64,000 nt of DNA. It comes from Gordonia sp. PDNC005 (GTDB taxonomy: Bacteria > Actinomycetota > Actinomycetes > Mycobacteriales > Mycobacteriaceae). Shown one piece after another: positions 40,510 to 50,094 of the stretch. Position numbers and translations under genes: made by a program. The stretch spans positions 4,030,001 through 4,094,000 of the forward strand of contig NZ_CP070351.1 of assembly GCF_016919385.1 (NCBI RefSeq). The letters are read 5' to 3'. Below the pieces are notes generated by a model. The model was not told the DNA's origin. It searched no databases and was given only the letters and a program-made list of their open reading frames with translations. Each line of letters starts with the position of its first letter. Position 1 is the first letter of the stretch.

Positions 40510-42708
40510 ATGACTGAGAACATGATTTCGTGGGAGAAGGACGCCGACGGCGTCGTCGTCCTGACGATGGACGACCCCAACCAGGGCGCCAACACGATGA
40601 ACCAGACCTACATCGATTCGATGTCGGCGACCATCGACCGCCTCGAGGCAGAGAAGGACGACATCGCAGGTGTCGTGCTGACCTCGGCGAAGAAGACCTT
40701 CTTCGCCGGCGGCGACCTCAAGGACATGACCGCGGGACGCGGCGACAAGTCCAAGGAGGAGATCGCCACCGAGATCACCAACCGCACGAACGGCCTCAAG
40801 AAGGTCCTTCGTCGTCTGGAGACCCTCGGCAAGCCGGTCGTCGCCGCCATCAACGGCGCGGCACTCGGCGGCGGCCTGGAGATCGCTCTCCACTGCCACT
40901 ACCGCATCGCAGCCGACGTCAAGGGCAACCAGCTCGGCCTGCCCGAGGTGACCCTCGGCCTGCTCCCCGGCGGCGGCGGCGTCGTCCGTACCGTGCGCCT
41001 CCTCGGCTTCCAGCAGGCACTCATGGGCGTCCTGCTGCAGGGCCCGCGTCTCAAGCCTGCCAAGGCCAAGGAGATCGGCCTGATCAACGAGGTCGTCGGT
41101 TCGATCGAGGAGCTCGTCCCCGCTGCGAAGAAGTGGATCGCGGCCAACCCCGAGGCTCAGCAGCCGTTCGACGTCAAGGGCTACAAGATGCCCGGCGGCG
41201 CACCGACCAACCCGGCTGTCGCAGCGAACCTGCCCGCGTTCCCGGCGCTCCTGCGCAAGCAGATCAAGGGCACCAACATGCCCGCGCCGCGTGCCATCCT
41301 GGCCGCAGCCATCGAAGGCGCGTACGTCGACGTCGACACTGCTGACGAAGTCGAGACCCGCTACTTCGTGTCGCTGGTGACCGGCCAGGTCGCGCAGAAC
41401 ATGATCAAGGCGTTCTTCTTCGACCTGCAGCACATCAACGGCGGCGGCTCGCGCCCTGAGGGCTTCGAGAAGTTCCAGGCCAAGAAGGTCGGCGTCATCG
41501 GCGCAGGCATGATGGGCGCTGCGATCGCTTACGTGTCGGCGAAGGCCGGCATCGAGGTCGTCCTCAAGGACATCGACCTCGACGCTGCCAAGCGTGGCAA
41601 GGGCTACTCGGAGAAGCTCGAGGAGAAGGCTCTCTCGCGCGGCAAGACCACGCAGGAGAAGAGCGATGCGCTCCTCGCCCGCATCACTCCGACCATCGAC
41701 CCCGCCGACTTCAAGGGTGTCGATCTGGTGATCGAGGCAGCTTTCGAGTCGGTCGAGGTCAAGAACAAGGTGTTCCAGGAGATCCAGGACATCGTCGAGC
41801 CCGACGCCGTCCTCGGCTCGAACACCTCGACCCTGCCGATCACGATCCTGGCCGAGGGCGTCAACCGTCCCGAGGACTTCATCGGAATCCACTTCTTCTC
41901 GCCGGTCGACAAGATGCCGCTCGTCGAGATCATCCGTGGTGAGAAGACCAAGGACGAAGTCCTCGCCAAGGTCATCGACTACACGCTCGCGATCCGCAAG
42001 ACGCCGATCGTCGTCAACGACAGCCGCGGCTTCTTCACCAGCCGCGTGATCGGAACGTTCATCAACGAGGCAGTCGCCGCCGTCGGTGAAGGCGTCGAGC
42101 CCGCGTTCATCGAGCAGGCAGGCAGCCAGGCCGGATACCCGGCCCCGCCGCTGCAGCTCATGGACGAGCTGACCCTGACGCTGCCGCAGAAGATCCGTCA
42201 GGAGACCGAGGCAGCGATCCGCGCGGCAGGGCAGGAGCCCACGCCGCACGGTTCGTACGCGGTCATCGACAAGATGGTCGAGCTCGGACGCACCGCCAAG
42301 AAGGACGGCAAGGGCTTCTACGACTACGTCGACGGCAAGCGCGGCCTCATCTGGCCGGGTGTCCGGGAGAACTTCAACTCGGGTTCGACGGAGATCCCCT
42401 TCGAGGACATGAAGGAGCGCATGCTCTTCGCCGAGGCTCTCGAGACGGTGAAGTGCTTCGACGAAGGTGTTCTCACCTCGGTGGAAGACGCCAACATCGG
42501 TTCGATCTTCGGTATCGGCTTCCCGGCCTGGACCGGCGGCGTCGTGCAGTACATCAACGGCTACGAGGGCGGCATCGCAGGCTTCGTCGCCCGCGCTCGC
42601 GACCTCGCGTCGAAGTACGGCTCGCACTTCGAGCCCCCGGCCTCGCTCGTCGAGAAGGCTGAAGCAGGCGTCACGTCGCTCACGAACGAGAACCTCGTCA
42701 AGAAGTGA
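40510..42708 (+). CDS. fadB: Multifunctional beta-oxidation protein: enoyl-CoA hydratase and 3-hydroxyacyl-CoA dehydrogenase
   Basis: 732 residues. The N-terminal crotonase domain has two catalytic glutamates, in GAALGGGLEIALHCHYRIA and LGLPEVTLGLLPGGGG. The 3-hydroxyacyl-CoA dehydrogenase domain follows, with an NAD loop GVIGAGMMGAAIAY and conserved HFFSPVDKMPLVEI. A C-terminal dehydrogenase repeat ends the chain. It makes the alpha chain of the trifunctional complex with FadA. A perfect hairpin lies 34 bases after the stop. Codon bias is as strong as in fadA. Confidence 0.95.
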   Translation: MTENMISWEKDADGVVVLTMDDPNQGANTMNQTYIDSMSATIDRLEAEKDDIAGVVLTSAKKTFFAGGDLKDMTAGRGDKSKEEIATEITNRTNGLKKVLRRLETLGKPVVAAINGAALGGGLEIALHCHYRIAADVKGNQLGLPEVTLGLLPGGGGVVRTVRLLGFQQALMGVLLQGPRLKPAKAKEIGLINEVVGSIEELVPAAKKWIAANPEAQQPFDVKGYKMPGGAPTNPAVAANLPAFPALLRKQIKGTNMPAPRAILAAAIEGAYVDVDTADEVETRYFVSLVTGQVAQNMIKAFFFDLQHINGGGSRPEGFEKFQAKKVGVIGAGMMGAAIAYVSAKAGIEVVLKDIDLDAAKRGKGYSEKLEEKALSRGKTTQEKSDALLARITPTIDPADFKGVDLVIEAAFESVEVKNKVFQEIQDIVEPDAVLGSNTSTLPITILAEGVNRPEDFIGIHFFSPVDKMPLVEIIRGEKTKDEVLAKVIDYTLAIRKTPIVVNDSRGFFTSRVIGTFINEAVAAVGEGVEPAFIEQAGSQAGYPAPPLQLMDELTLTLPQKIRQETEAAIRAAGQEPTPHGSYAVIDKMVELGRTAKKDGKGFYDYVDGKRGLIWPGVRENFNSGSTEIPFEDMKERMLFAEALETVKCFDEGVLTSVEDANIGSIFGIGFPAWTGGVVQYINGYEGGIAGFVARARDLASKYGSHFEPPASLVEKAEAGVTSLTNENLVKK

Positions 42709-42742
42709 TCTGACCTCCGCTCATCGAGCGGAGTCGAGATGT

Positions 42743-42772
42743 GCGGCCCCGGTGGTTCTCCACCGGGGCCGC
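42743..42772 (+). terminator. Terminator after fadAB
   Basis: Perfect 13-base-pair stem (42743-42755 with 42760-42772, core GGCCCCGGTGG) with a four-base loop TTCT, followed by a mixed T-containing sequence. The spacing after the fadB stop fits an operon terminator. Confidence 0.85.
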
Positions 42773-42918
42773 GTCGTCGTTTCTACAGGTCACCACTTGC
42801 ACCAGTGGGCATCCGAGTTGGCAGAAGGCCGGATTCCAGACGTGACCGAGCCGCCCTGGTCCGCCACGCCGACTCAGGCTCCGGCCGGGGCATCGGCTGG
42901 TCTGCGACGATGGTCCGC

Positions 42919-43530
42919 ATGCGGATCCTGCGCTCGGCTGCAGTCGCGATGGTGACGGTGTCACTTGCTGCGTGCAGCCCGGAATCGGGGTCGACAGATG
43001 AGCCGATCGTGGCGGACCCGTGCGGACGGATCGGCTCGGCGTGCGCCCCTGTCGGCGCGGGGAACGTCTCCGACGGGACGGCTCTGCAGGGGATCGGGGT
43101 GGTCGAGGGCGTCGACGGAAGCGCCGAACTGCGTGTTGCGTTCGACGATGCCAGACGCGTCCAATCGGCTGTTGTTCCCCGCGCCGCGTACGTCTACTCG
43201 GAATCGGTGACGCGAGACGTCGCGCTCTACGACCTCGACGCGAAACCGGGGCACGAGATCGTCGTCGGACGTGGAACAGACGGCACTCACGCCTGGTTCG
43301 GCGTGTACACATTCGACGGGACGCGTCTCGCTCAGCTGCGAGGACCGCGTGACGTGGTGGACGCTCGGACCGGGATGTGGCGGCTGCTCGTCGGCGAGAA
43401 GCAGGGACAGATCGTGTGCGGAGAGGACGGTCGGTTCTCGGTTGGATCGGCGCCGCTCGGAGACGACTACTTCGCCTGCCGAGATGAGCTGACCACACAG
43501 GTCACCTTCCGGAAATCTGCCGCGCAGTAG
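42919..43530 (+). CDS. Putative lipoprotein
   Basis: 203 residues. The signal peptide has basic MRILR, a hydrophobic AVAMVTVSLAAC stretch and a lipobox LAAC, so the mature chain starts with an acylated Cys. The mature part contains four further Cys that may pair (DPCGRIGSAC, QIVCGED and YFACRDE) and no recognised domain; beta-rich pattern predicted by eye. ATG 42919 gives the best n-region; ATG 42910 is possible. It is 54 bp before ureG on the same strand. Confidence 0.72.
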   Translation: MRILRSAAVAMVTVSLAACSPESGSTDEPIVADPCGRIGSACAPVGAGNVSDGTALQGIGVVEGVDGSAELRVAFDDARRVQSAVVPRAAYVYSESVTRDVALYDLDAKPGHEIVVGRGTDGTHAWFGVYTFDGTRLAQLRGPRDVVDARTGMWRLLVGEKQGQIVCGEDGRFSVGSAPLGDDYFACRDELTTQVTFRKSAAQ

Positions 43531-43584
43531 CGCGCGCTATGGTCGGACTGCCACGTCCGCAAGCGAAGAACAGGACCACTATTC

Positions 43585-44328
43585 ATGCCTGAGACGACCG
43601 TCACCAGCACCAACCAGGCGGAACGTCCGCTGCGACTCGGAGTCGCCGGCCCTGTCGGCACCGGCAAGAGCACTCTCATCGCAACGCTGTGTCGGCGACT
43701 TGCGGAGAGTCTCGAGATGGCAGTCGTGACCAACGACATCTACACCGACGAAGACGCCCGGCTGCTGCGCGCGGCAGGAGTACTGCCGGTGGAGCGCATC
43801 ATCGCGGTCGAGACGGGCGCGTGCCCGCACACCGCGATCCGTGACGACGTGACGCCGAACCTGCTGGCGGTGGAGGACCTCGAAGCCGAGTTCGCCCCGC
43901 TCGACCTGGTGATCGTCGAGAGTGGCGGGGACAACCTGACGGCGACGTTCAGCCCCGCCCTGGTCGACACGCAGATCTTCGTCATCGACGTCGCGGGCGG
44001 CGGAGACGTGGCGCGCAAGGGCGGGCCAGGCATCGAACGTGCGGATCTACTGGTCGTCAACAAAACGGATCTCGGACCGCACGTCGGCGTCGACCCGGCC
44101 CAGATGGTGACCGACGCGTCATCGGTGCGGGGCGGACTGCCCGTCGTGGCACTGAGCCAGCGGGACGAGGAGAGCATCGACGATCTCGTCGCGTGGGTCC
44201 ACAGCGTGCTGGCCGAGCATCGTGGCGGCGCGCTTGTTCCCGCCGATCCGGGCCCGATGGCCCCGCACTCGCACGCAGGCGACCACGACCACGATCACGA
44301 ACACGGCGAGCACACGCACACCCACTGA
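43585..44328 (+). CDS. ureG: Urease accessory GTPase UreG with His-rich tail
   Basis: 247 residues. SIMIBI-class GTPase delivering nickel to urease. P-loop [12 protein letters not shown] metal motif in [20 protein letters not shown] and NKTDLG guanine motif are present. The last 20 residues contain nine His, a metal-storage tail like that of some HypB and UreG proteins. No urease structural or other accessory gene is nearby, so it is an orphan here. The gene is convergent with the DUF1576 gene, four bases apart. Confidence 0.9.
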   Translation: MPETTVTSTNQAERPLRLGVAGPVGTGKSTLIATLCRRLAESLEMAVVTNDIYTDEDARLLRAAGVLPVERIIAVETGACPHTAIRDDVTPNLLAVEDLEAEFAPLDLVIVESGGDNLTATFSPALVDTQIFVIDVAGGGDVARKGGPGIERADLLVVNKTDLGPHVGVDPAQMVTDASSVRGGLPVVALSQRDEESIDDLVAWVHSVLAEHRGGALVPADPGPMAPHSHAGDHDHDHEHGEHTHTH

Positions 44329-44332
44329 GCGA

Positions 44333-45628
44333 TTACGTCGACGGGACCACGTCGGGTTCTTGGAGCCGATCGGACTCTCGGCGTTCCACGAACATCAAGG
44401 CGATCGGGCTGACCACCGCGGCGACCATTCCGGCGGCGAAGCCGTTGCCGTACAGGTTCAGTCCGATCGTCAGCGAACCGGCGACTTGGGCGACCGAGAC
44501 GTGGAGGAAGCCGGCGAGCACACCCCAGTGCGGGCCGAAGCGCGCAGAGATCGGGGCGAGGCACGTGCCGAACATGATCGCCCACACGACGCCGTCGTCG
44601 TCGAGACCGAGTGGTTTGGTGAGTGCGCCGAGGACCACGCCGATCATGACCGGAACGATGTTCACGGCGTGCTTTCCGCACGCGCTGAAGCCGATGACGC
44701 TGACGATGCCGCCGACGACGGGGCCGTTGAAGTCTGCGTCGATCGCCACCATGAGCACGGTGGTCAGAGTGCCGGTGATCGCCATGTTGAGCAGAGTGGG
44801 ACCAGGGCCGTCGGAGCCGATGAAGTCCGAGGGCGCCTGTCCGGTGCGACGGAGAAGGGCGCGGTAGCCACGCCACGGTTTACGGTCGAGGGTGAATGCG
44901 GCGACGAGGACCATCACGATGAAGACAGCGCACAGGATGAGCAGGGGACCGTCGTTTCCGCTGGTCCATGTCATGGACGGTTGATCCTCCAGTCCGAACG
45001 ATCGGAAGACGGCGATGATCACCGCGCCGAGAATGCCTGCGACGAACCCCATGTTGTAGAGGGTGAACCCGTTGTGCGCACGGAACAGACCACGCGCGAC
45101 CGGTGACACGATGAAGCCGATCAGGAGCCCGGTCGCGAGGCCGATGGGAACCGATGCCCACCTCACCAGACCGGTGTTGAAGGCGATCTCGGAGAAGACC
45201 GGCGACAGCGCTGTCGCGAACCAAGCGGTCGTCACCGAATCGCGGAGTGGTTCGTGTCGCCAGAGTGCGTACAGTGCTACGCCGATGAGGATGGGCCAGA
45301 CGTTCAGGATGGTCTTGCCGAACAGTCCGAACCCCAACACCATGTACAGGCAGCCGACGGCGCCGCCGTCGAGCTTCGCTCCGGTCAGTCGATAGGTGAG
45401 GCATGCGAGGAGCGTGACGAGCCCGGCCTGGGCGAATGCGCCACCCAGCCCGCCGAGCACTACGAAGTCGGTGACGAGGACATCGGGCGCGATCACGATG
45501 TCGCCGATACCGCGGAACACGTCGCTCGGTGGGTCGACGATGAACCCGAAAGCGATGCAGGCGACCGCGGTCGCCACGATCAATCGCATCAGGATCCGTT
45601 CGGTGCGGTCACTCGACTCGACGGCCAC
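44333..45628 (-). CDS. DUF1576 membrane protein
   Basis: 431 residues with about ten to twelve hydrophobic helices and Gly-rich repeats; family assignment to DUF1576 is from overall pattern. The function is unknown. GTG 45628 is well supported by GGAGGA eight bases upstream. No amino-acid motif shows a substrate. It is convergent with ureG but unrelated to it by any known function. Confidence 0.72.
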   Translation of the reverse strand: MAVESSDRTERILMRLIVATAVACIAFGFIVDPPSDVFRGIGDIVIAPDVLVTDFVVLGGLGGAFAQAGLVTLLACLTYRLTGAKLDGGAVGCLYMVLGFGLFGKTILNVWPILIGVALYALWRHEPLRDSVTTAWFATALSPVFSEIAFNTGLVRWASVPIGLATGLLIGFIVSPVARGLFRAHNGFTLYNMGFVAGILGAVIIAVFRSFGLEDQPSMTWTSGNDGPLLILCAVFIVMVLVAAFTLDRKPWRGYRALLRRTGQAPSDFIGSDGPGPTLLNMAITGTLTTVLMVAIDADFNGPVVGGIVSVIGFSACGKHAVNIVPVMIGVVLGALTKPLGLDDDGVVWAIMFGTCLAPISARFGPHWGVLAGFLHVSVAQVAGSLTIGLNLYGNGFAAGMVAAVVSPIALMFVERRESDRLQEPDVVPST

Positions 45629-45718
45629 TCACGTTCCTCCGCTCTGACATGGACATTCGGAGTCTAGTGTCGCGTGTCGGGCGGACCTTCGCCTGACCGG
45701 GGCGGCGCGCTGAGGAGG

Positions 45719-46492
45719 TCAGACGCCTCGGAGCGTCACCGGTGCGAGCTCGGGTCGTTTCGCCACCCGCCCGTCGCCGAGCGACCGGCCGCGGAGCTTC
45801 CGGATGATCCACGGGGTGAAGAACTCGACCATCCATCGAGCGTCGCCGAGAGTTCGGAGGACTCGGTTGGGGTCGTCGAGCGGTGGGAGCGGGCTGCCCC
45901 AATCGGAGGAACTGCCCTCGAGTCCGAGTGCGTATGCGGCTCCTGCGGCGAAGCGGTCGTGGCCGGCGGGGGAGGCGTGCAATCGGTCGCGCGCCCATGA
46001 GCGCAGGTCGGTGAGGACGGGCGCGCTGTACAAGTCGACCAACACGAAGCCGTACGTCGTCGCGAACTCGCGCATCATGTCGTTGATCAGGAGTAGGCGG
46101 TCTTCCACGCTCCGCCCGAATGGAATTGTGCGAGCGACGTCGGGGAACGTCGAGATGACCACCGTTGCACCGGATTCTGCGAGACGCCGATAGATGAAGT
46201 CGAGGTCGGCGCGGACGACGGCGGGGTCGGCGCGCCCGATCACGTCGTTCATGCCCAACGGCGCCGCCACGAGGTCGGGCGACAACGCCAGGCACGGCTC
46301 GAGTTGTTCGTCGCGAGTGTTTCGCGTGTTCTTCCCGCGGATGGCGAGGTTGGCGTATCGGAGGTCCGGATTGTCGACTGCGAGGCGTTCGGCGAGTCGG
46401 TCCGCCCAGCCTCGGTAGCCGGCGGAATCGTCCCCGTCGCACATCCCTTCGGTCTGGGAGTCGCCGATGGCGACGAATCGCGAGTAACCCAT
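45719..46492 (-). CDS. SGNH/GDSL hydrolase
   Basis: 257 residues. Block I GDSQTEG gives the nucleophile Ser; GMNDV is the block with the oxyanion Asn; DRLHASPAGHDR holds the catalytic Asp and His. No signal peptide is seen, so it is probably a cytoplasmic esterase or lipase-type enzyme. It is divergent from the alkane operon, with 132 bp between starts. Its natural substrate is unknown. Confidence 0.87.
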   Translation of the reverse strand: MGYSRFVAIGDSQTEGMCDGDDSAGYRGWADRLAERLAVDNPDLRYANLAIRGKNTRNTRDEQLEPCLALSPDLVAAPLGMNDVIGRADPAVVRADLDFIYRRLAESGATVVISTFPDVARTIPFGRSVEDRLLLINDMMREFATTYGFVLVDLYSAPVLTDLRSWARDRLHASPAGHDRFAAGAAYALGLEGSSSDWGSPLPPLDDPNRVLRTLGDARWMVEFFTPWIIRKLRGRSLGDGRVAKRPELAPVTLRGV

Positions 46493-46557
46493 GAGCCGAT
46501 AGTAGCCAGGAGTTCACCGTGGATGAGCGAACCCGGTACTTTACAAATAGACTCAGA

Positions 46558-46590
46558 TGTCTAGACAACTGACGCGGAAGAGTCTAGTGT
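46558..46590. promoter_or_regulatory. GTCTAG repeats in the alkB promoter (candidate AlkU operator)
   Basis: TGTCTAGACA (46558-46567) is a perfect 10-base palindrome. A second GTCTAG with the same orientation lies at 46582-46587, followed by TGTCA. Both are in the 132-bp region before alkB, consistent with an operator for the TetR regulator encoded at the end of the operon. Confidence 0.5.
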
Positions 46591-46624
46591 CAAGTTCACC
46601 AACTCGCCTCACCAGGAGGAAGAC

Positions 46625-48115
46625 ATGGCGAATCCGACAATCGACGACAGCCCCGTCGACGACGTTCAATGGCGCGACAAGAAGCGTCACCTCTGGCTCC
46701 TCGGCCTGATTCCACCGACCGCAGTGTTCATCGCGACCGGACTCATCGCGCTGATGAACTGGGGCGGCGACAAGCTCGATTGGGCGTGGCTCGGTACCGT
46801 GTCCCCGGTCTGGTGGTGGATCGGTCCGATCCTGCTCTACGTCCTGCTCCCGATCCTCGACGTCTTCTTCGGTCCCGACGGTCAGAATCCGCCTGACGAG
46901 CTCATGGAGCAGTTGGAGAACGACAAGTACTACCGGTACTGCACCTACGCGTACATCCCGTTCCAGTTCGCCAGCCTGATCTTCGCGGCCTACCTCTGGA
47001 CCGCGGGTCCGAACGGCCGCTTCGGCGACCTGAGCTGGCTCGGCGTCGAAGGCGGATCCCTCGGCATCGTCTCCAAGATCGGTCTCGCACTGTCGATCGG
47101 CGTCATGGGCGGCATCGGCATCAATACGGCTCACGAGCTCGGTCACAAGAAGGTGTCGCTTGAGCGCTGGCTGTCGAAGGTCACGCTTGCGCAGACGTTC
47201 TACGGTCACTTCTTCATCGAGCACAATCGCGGTCATCACGTCCGCGTCGCCACCCCCGAGGATCCAGCGAGCTCGCGCTTCGGTGAGACGTTCTGGACGT
47301 TCCTGCCACGCAGTGTCTACGGCAGCCTGAAGTCGGCATGGGAACTCGAAGCCAACCGTCTCAAGAAGATCGACAAGCCGGTGTTCCATCGGAGCAATGA
47401 CGTTCTCAACGCGTGGGTGATGTCGATCGTTCTGTGGGGCGTGCTCGCGGCCGTCTTCGGCTGGCAGATTCTGCCCTTCATGGTCCTGCAGGCCGTCTAT
47501 GGATTCTCGCTGCTGGAGACCGTCAACTACCTCGAGCATTACGGCCTCGTTCGGCAGAAGAACGCCCGCGGTCGCTACGAGCGCTGCACCCCGTCGCACA
47601 GCTGGAACAGTGACCACATCTGCACCAACATCTTCCTGTACCACCTGCAGCGTCACAGTGATCACCACGCGAACCCGACGCGTCGCTACCAGACACTCCG
47701 CAGTTTCGAGGAGGCTCCGAACCTGCCCAGCGGCTACGCCAGCATGATCGGCATCGCCTACTTCCCGCCGATCTGGCGCAAGATCATGGACAAGCGCGTC
47801 ATCGAGCACTATGACGGCGACCTCACCCGCGCCAATCTGCAGCCGGGTAAGGAGGCCAAGCTTCTCGCCAAGTACGGACAGGCCGCTCGCGCCCAGGCCC
47901 CGGCCGCCGCGCAGGACACCGCGGTCGCCGTGCTCGATCGCCCGGCCGCCACCGCGTACCGCTGCCCCAACTGCGAGTACGTCTACCGCGAGGCCGAGGG
48001 GGCCCCGCGTGAGGGCTACGCGCCCGGCACCCCGTGGGCCGGCGTGCCCGACGACTGGAACTGCCCGGACTGTGGCGTCCGAGACAAGGTCGACTTCCTT
48101 CCGATTGGAGCCTGA
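46625..48115 (+). CDS. alkB: Alkane 1-monooxygenase AlkB fused to rubredoxin
   Basis: 496 residues. Integral-membrane non-haem di-iron hydroxylase making 1-alkanols from n-alkanes. Six hydrophobic helices and four His boxes are visible: HELGH (170-174), HNRGHH (200-205), LEHYG (302-306) and HSDHH (344-348). An Ala/Pro-rich linker (about 418-444) leads to a rubredoxin domain with four iron-binding Cys (447, 450, 480, 483), so the electron carrier is built in. AGGAGG lies before ATG 46625. Fusions of this kind are known from Dietzia AlkW1 and a few other actinobacteria. Confidence 0.95.
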   Translation: MANPTIDDSPVDDVQWRDKKRHLWLLGLIPPTAVFIATGLIALMNWGGDKLDWAWLGTVSPVWWWIGPILLYVLLPILDVFFGPDGQNPPDELMEQLENDKYYRYCTYAYIPFQFASLIFAAYLWTAGPNGRFGDLSWLGVEGGSLGIVSKIGLALSIGVMGGIGINTAHELGHKKVSLERWLSKVTLAQTFYGHFFIEHNRGHHVRVATPEDPASSRFGETFWTFLPRSVYGSLKSAWELEANRLKKIDKPVFHRSNDVLNAWVMSIVLWGVLAAVFGWQILPFMVLQAVYGFSLLETVNYLEHYGLVRQKNARGRYERCTPSHSWNSDHICTNIFLYHLQRHSDHHANPTRRYQTLRSFEEAPNLPSGYASMIGIAYFPPIWRKIMDKRVIEHYDGDLTRANLQPGKEAKLLAKYGQAARAQAPAAAQDTAVAVLDRPAATAYRCPNCEYVYREAEGAPREGYAPGTPWAGVPDDWNCPDCGVRDKVDFLPIGA

Positions 48116-48116
48116 C

Positions 48117-48296
48117 ATGAACTTCAAACTCTTCCGTTGCATGCAGTGCGGGTTCGAGTACGACGAGGCCGAAGGCTGGCCCGAAGACGGCATTGAACCC
48201 GGCACCCGATGGGACGACATCCCGGACGACTGGAGCTGCCCGGACTGCGGCGCCGCCAAGGCCGATTTCGAAATGGTCGAGGTTGCACGGCCATGA
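48117..48296 (+). CDS. rubA: Rubredoxin
   Basis: 59 residues, one iron ligated by Cys8, Cys11, Cys41 and Cys44 (CMQC and CPDC). Electron carrier between rubredoxin reductase and AlkB; its sequence is of the AlkG2 type able to support alkane hydroxylation. Begins one base after the alkB stop and overlaps the reductase gene by four bases. Together with the fused domain, the operon encodes two rubredoxins, which may be partly redundant. Confidence 0.94.
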   Translation: MNFKLFRCMQCGFEYDEAEGWPEDGIEPGTRWDDIPDDWSCPDCGAAKADFEMVEVARP

Positions 48297-49483
48297 CCAC
48301 CAGTTCCGATCGTTCCGCTTCCAACGCCGGCGTTGTCGTCGTCGGGGGCGGGACGGCAGGTGCCACAGCCGCGGTCGCGCTTCGAGCGGGCGGGTACGAC
48401 GGTCCGGTGACGCTGATCGGAGCAGAGCCCGAAGCGCCGTACCGCCGTACCGCGTTGACAAAGGACCTGCTCGCCGCCGATCTGTCCGTCGAGAAGATCG
48501 CGCTGCAGAAGCCGCAGTCGTGGGCCGAACGGAACATCGACCTCCGCACCGGAGTGACCGTCACCGCGATCAATCCGTCGGAGCACACGGTGATCTCCTC
48601 GAACGGCGACGAGATCGGCTATCGCGCACTGGTCCTTGCCACCGGCGGCGCGGCAGCCCGGCCACCATGGCTCGGTGCGGACGTTCTGACGATCAGGGCC
48701 CTCGACGAGGCGCTCGCCGCCCGGCAGGCGATCGAAGAGGCCGCCAGGGTGACCATCGTCGGAGGCGGCTTGATCGGACTCGAACTGGCTGCGTCGGCAG
48801 CTGCCCGCGGATTCGACGTCGACGTGATCGAAGCGGCCGATCGGATCCTCGGCCGCGCGGTCCCCGCGGTGGTGTCGGAATGGTTCGCCGAACTACACCG
48901 ACGCAACGGCGTTCGGCTGCACCTCGACTCGGCGGTCGTCTCGGCATCGGCTGACGGCGTGGTCCTCGCCGACGGCGCTGCGATCGACGGTCCCGTCGTC
49001 GCGGCGGTCGGAATGAGCCCGGACATCGGGTTGGCCGAGGCGGCGGGCCTTGAGTGCTCCCGCGCCGGGGTCGTCGTCGACTCGGGGTTCGCCACGAGCG
49101 CACCTGACATCTACGCGGCAGGCGACGCCGCGGCTCCTCCTGATCTGCTGACCGGAGATCCGTCGGTCGGCGGTCACTGGTTCGGCGCGACAGATCAGGG
49201 CAAGGCCGTCGCCGGATCGGTACTCGCGGCACTCGGCGGAGCGGTCCCTCCGGCGTTCCGAGACGTGCCGCGCGCCTGGACGATTCAGTACGGGATCAAC
49301 GTCCAGACGGTGGGCTGGCCGGCCGACGGCGATGTCGAAATCGAAGGATCGCTGGCCGACGACGACGCCACCGTCCGGGTCACGCGAGGCGGGCGGTTGA
49401 TAGGTGCGGTCACCGTCGGACGTGCCGCTGCGGCGCGGGCGTGCCGCTCGGAGATCGATGCATCGCTAGGCTCGACAGTGTGA
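48293..49483 (+). CDS. rubB: Rubredoxin reductase
   Basis: 396 residues. FAD- and NAD(P)H-binding oxidoreductase with [14 protein letters not shown] at the FAD site, a second dinucleotide loop [12 protein letters not shown] and the late FAD motif IYAAGDAA. Passes electrons from NAD(P)H to rubredoxin and on to AlkB. ATG 48293 overlaps rubA (ATGA); the last bases overlap the TetR start (GTGA), so the whole operon is translationally coupled. Confidence 0.92.
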   Translation: MTTSSDRSASNAGVVVVGGGTAGATAAVALRAGGYDGPVTLIGAEPEAPYRRTALTKDLLAADLSVEKIALQKPQSWAERNIDLRTGVTVTAINPSEHTVISSNGDEIGYRALVLATGGAAARPPWLGADVLTIRALDEALAARQAIEEAARVTIVGGGLIGLELAASAAARGFDVDVIEAADRILGRAVPAVVSEWFAELHRRNGVRLHLDSAVVSASADGVVLADGAAIDGPVVAAVGMSPDIGLAEAAGLECSRAGVVVDSGFATSAPDIYAAGDAAAPPDLLTGDPSVGGHWFGATDQGKAVAGSVLAALGGAVPPAFRDVPRAWTIQYGINVQTVGWPADGDVEIEGSLADDDATVRVTRGGRLIGAVTVGRAAAARACRSEIDASLGSTV

Positions 49484-50094
49484 GCGCACCCACGAGTGAT
49501 CGGCCGACGTACGCGGCAGCGAGCAAGATGCTGCTGCGGACGTCGCTGCTCGACGGACTGCGCGAGTTGCTGACCATCAAGGACTGGTCGCAGGTCACCA
49601 TGAGCGACGTCGCCAAGCACGCGGGTGTCAGCAGGCAGACTGTGTACAACGAATTCTCATCACGTAACGGTCTGGCGCAGGCCTACGCGCTTCGCCTGGT
49701 GGAGGAGTTCACCAGCGAGATCGGGGCGGCCGTGGAGGCCATGCCCAATGATGTCGAAGGCGCCCTGGCGGCAGGTTTTGCCGGGTTCTTCGCGAGCGCG
49801 GGCCAGGACCCGATGATTCAGTCACTGCTCAGCGGCGAAGCCAAGCCCGACCTGCTCAAGCTCATCACGACCGACTCCGCGCCGCTCATCGAGTCGGCGT
49901 CGCGGCGCCTCGACACCACTCTCCGCGAATCGTGGATCGCCCTGCCCGAGCACATGTCGGGACCCATCGCGCGAATGATCACACGTCTCGCGATCAGCTA
50001 CGTGGCGATGCCTCCGGAAGCCGACTTCGACGTCGCGGGCGACCTGTCTGCCGTCATGTCGCCCGCGATCGTCGCGGCTCGGGATACCGCTTAG
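49480..50094 (+). CDS. alkU: TetR-family regulator AlkU
   Basis: 204 residues. Helix-turn-helix with VTMSDVAKHAGVSRQTVYNEFSSRNGL (about residues 35-61) followed by a helical ligand domain. Last gene of the alkB-rubA-rubB-alkU set, the order found in Gordonia and Rhodococcus. It probably represses the operon until alkanes or their fatty acids are present. GTG 49480 overlaps the reductase stop. The stop codon overlaps, on the other strand, the stop of the hydrolase gene. Confidence 0.88.
   Translation: MSAPTSDRPTYAAASKMLLRTSLLDGLRELLTIKDWSQVTMSDVAKHAGVSRQTVYNEFSSRNGLAQAYALRLVEEFTSEIGAAVEAMPNDVEGALAAGFAGFFASAGQDPMIQSLLSGEAKPDLLKLITTDSAPLIESASRRLDTTLRESWIALPEHMSGPIARMITRLAISYVAMPPEADFDVAGDLSAVMSPAIVAARDTA

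Noticed and set aside
40414-42627. 737-residue open frame antisense to fadB
   Set aside because: It mirrors the strongly biased codons of fadB; the predicted protein is Arg/Asp/Val-rich without domain motifs, while fadB has all catalytic residues.
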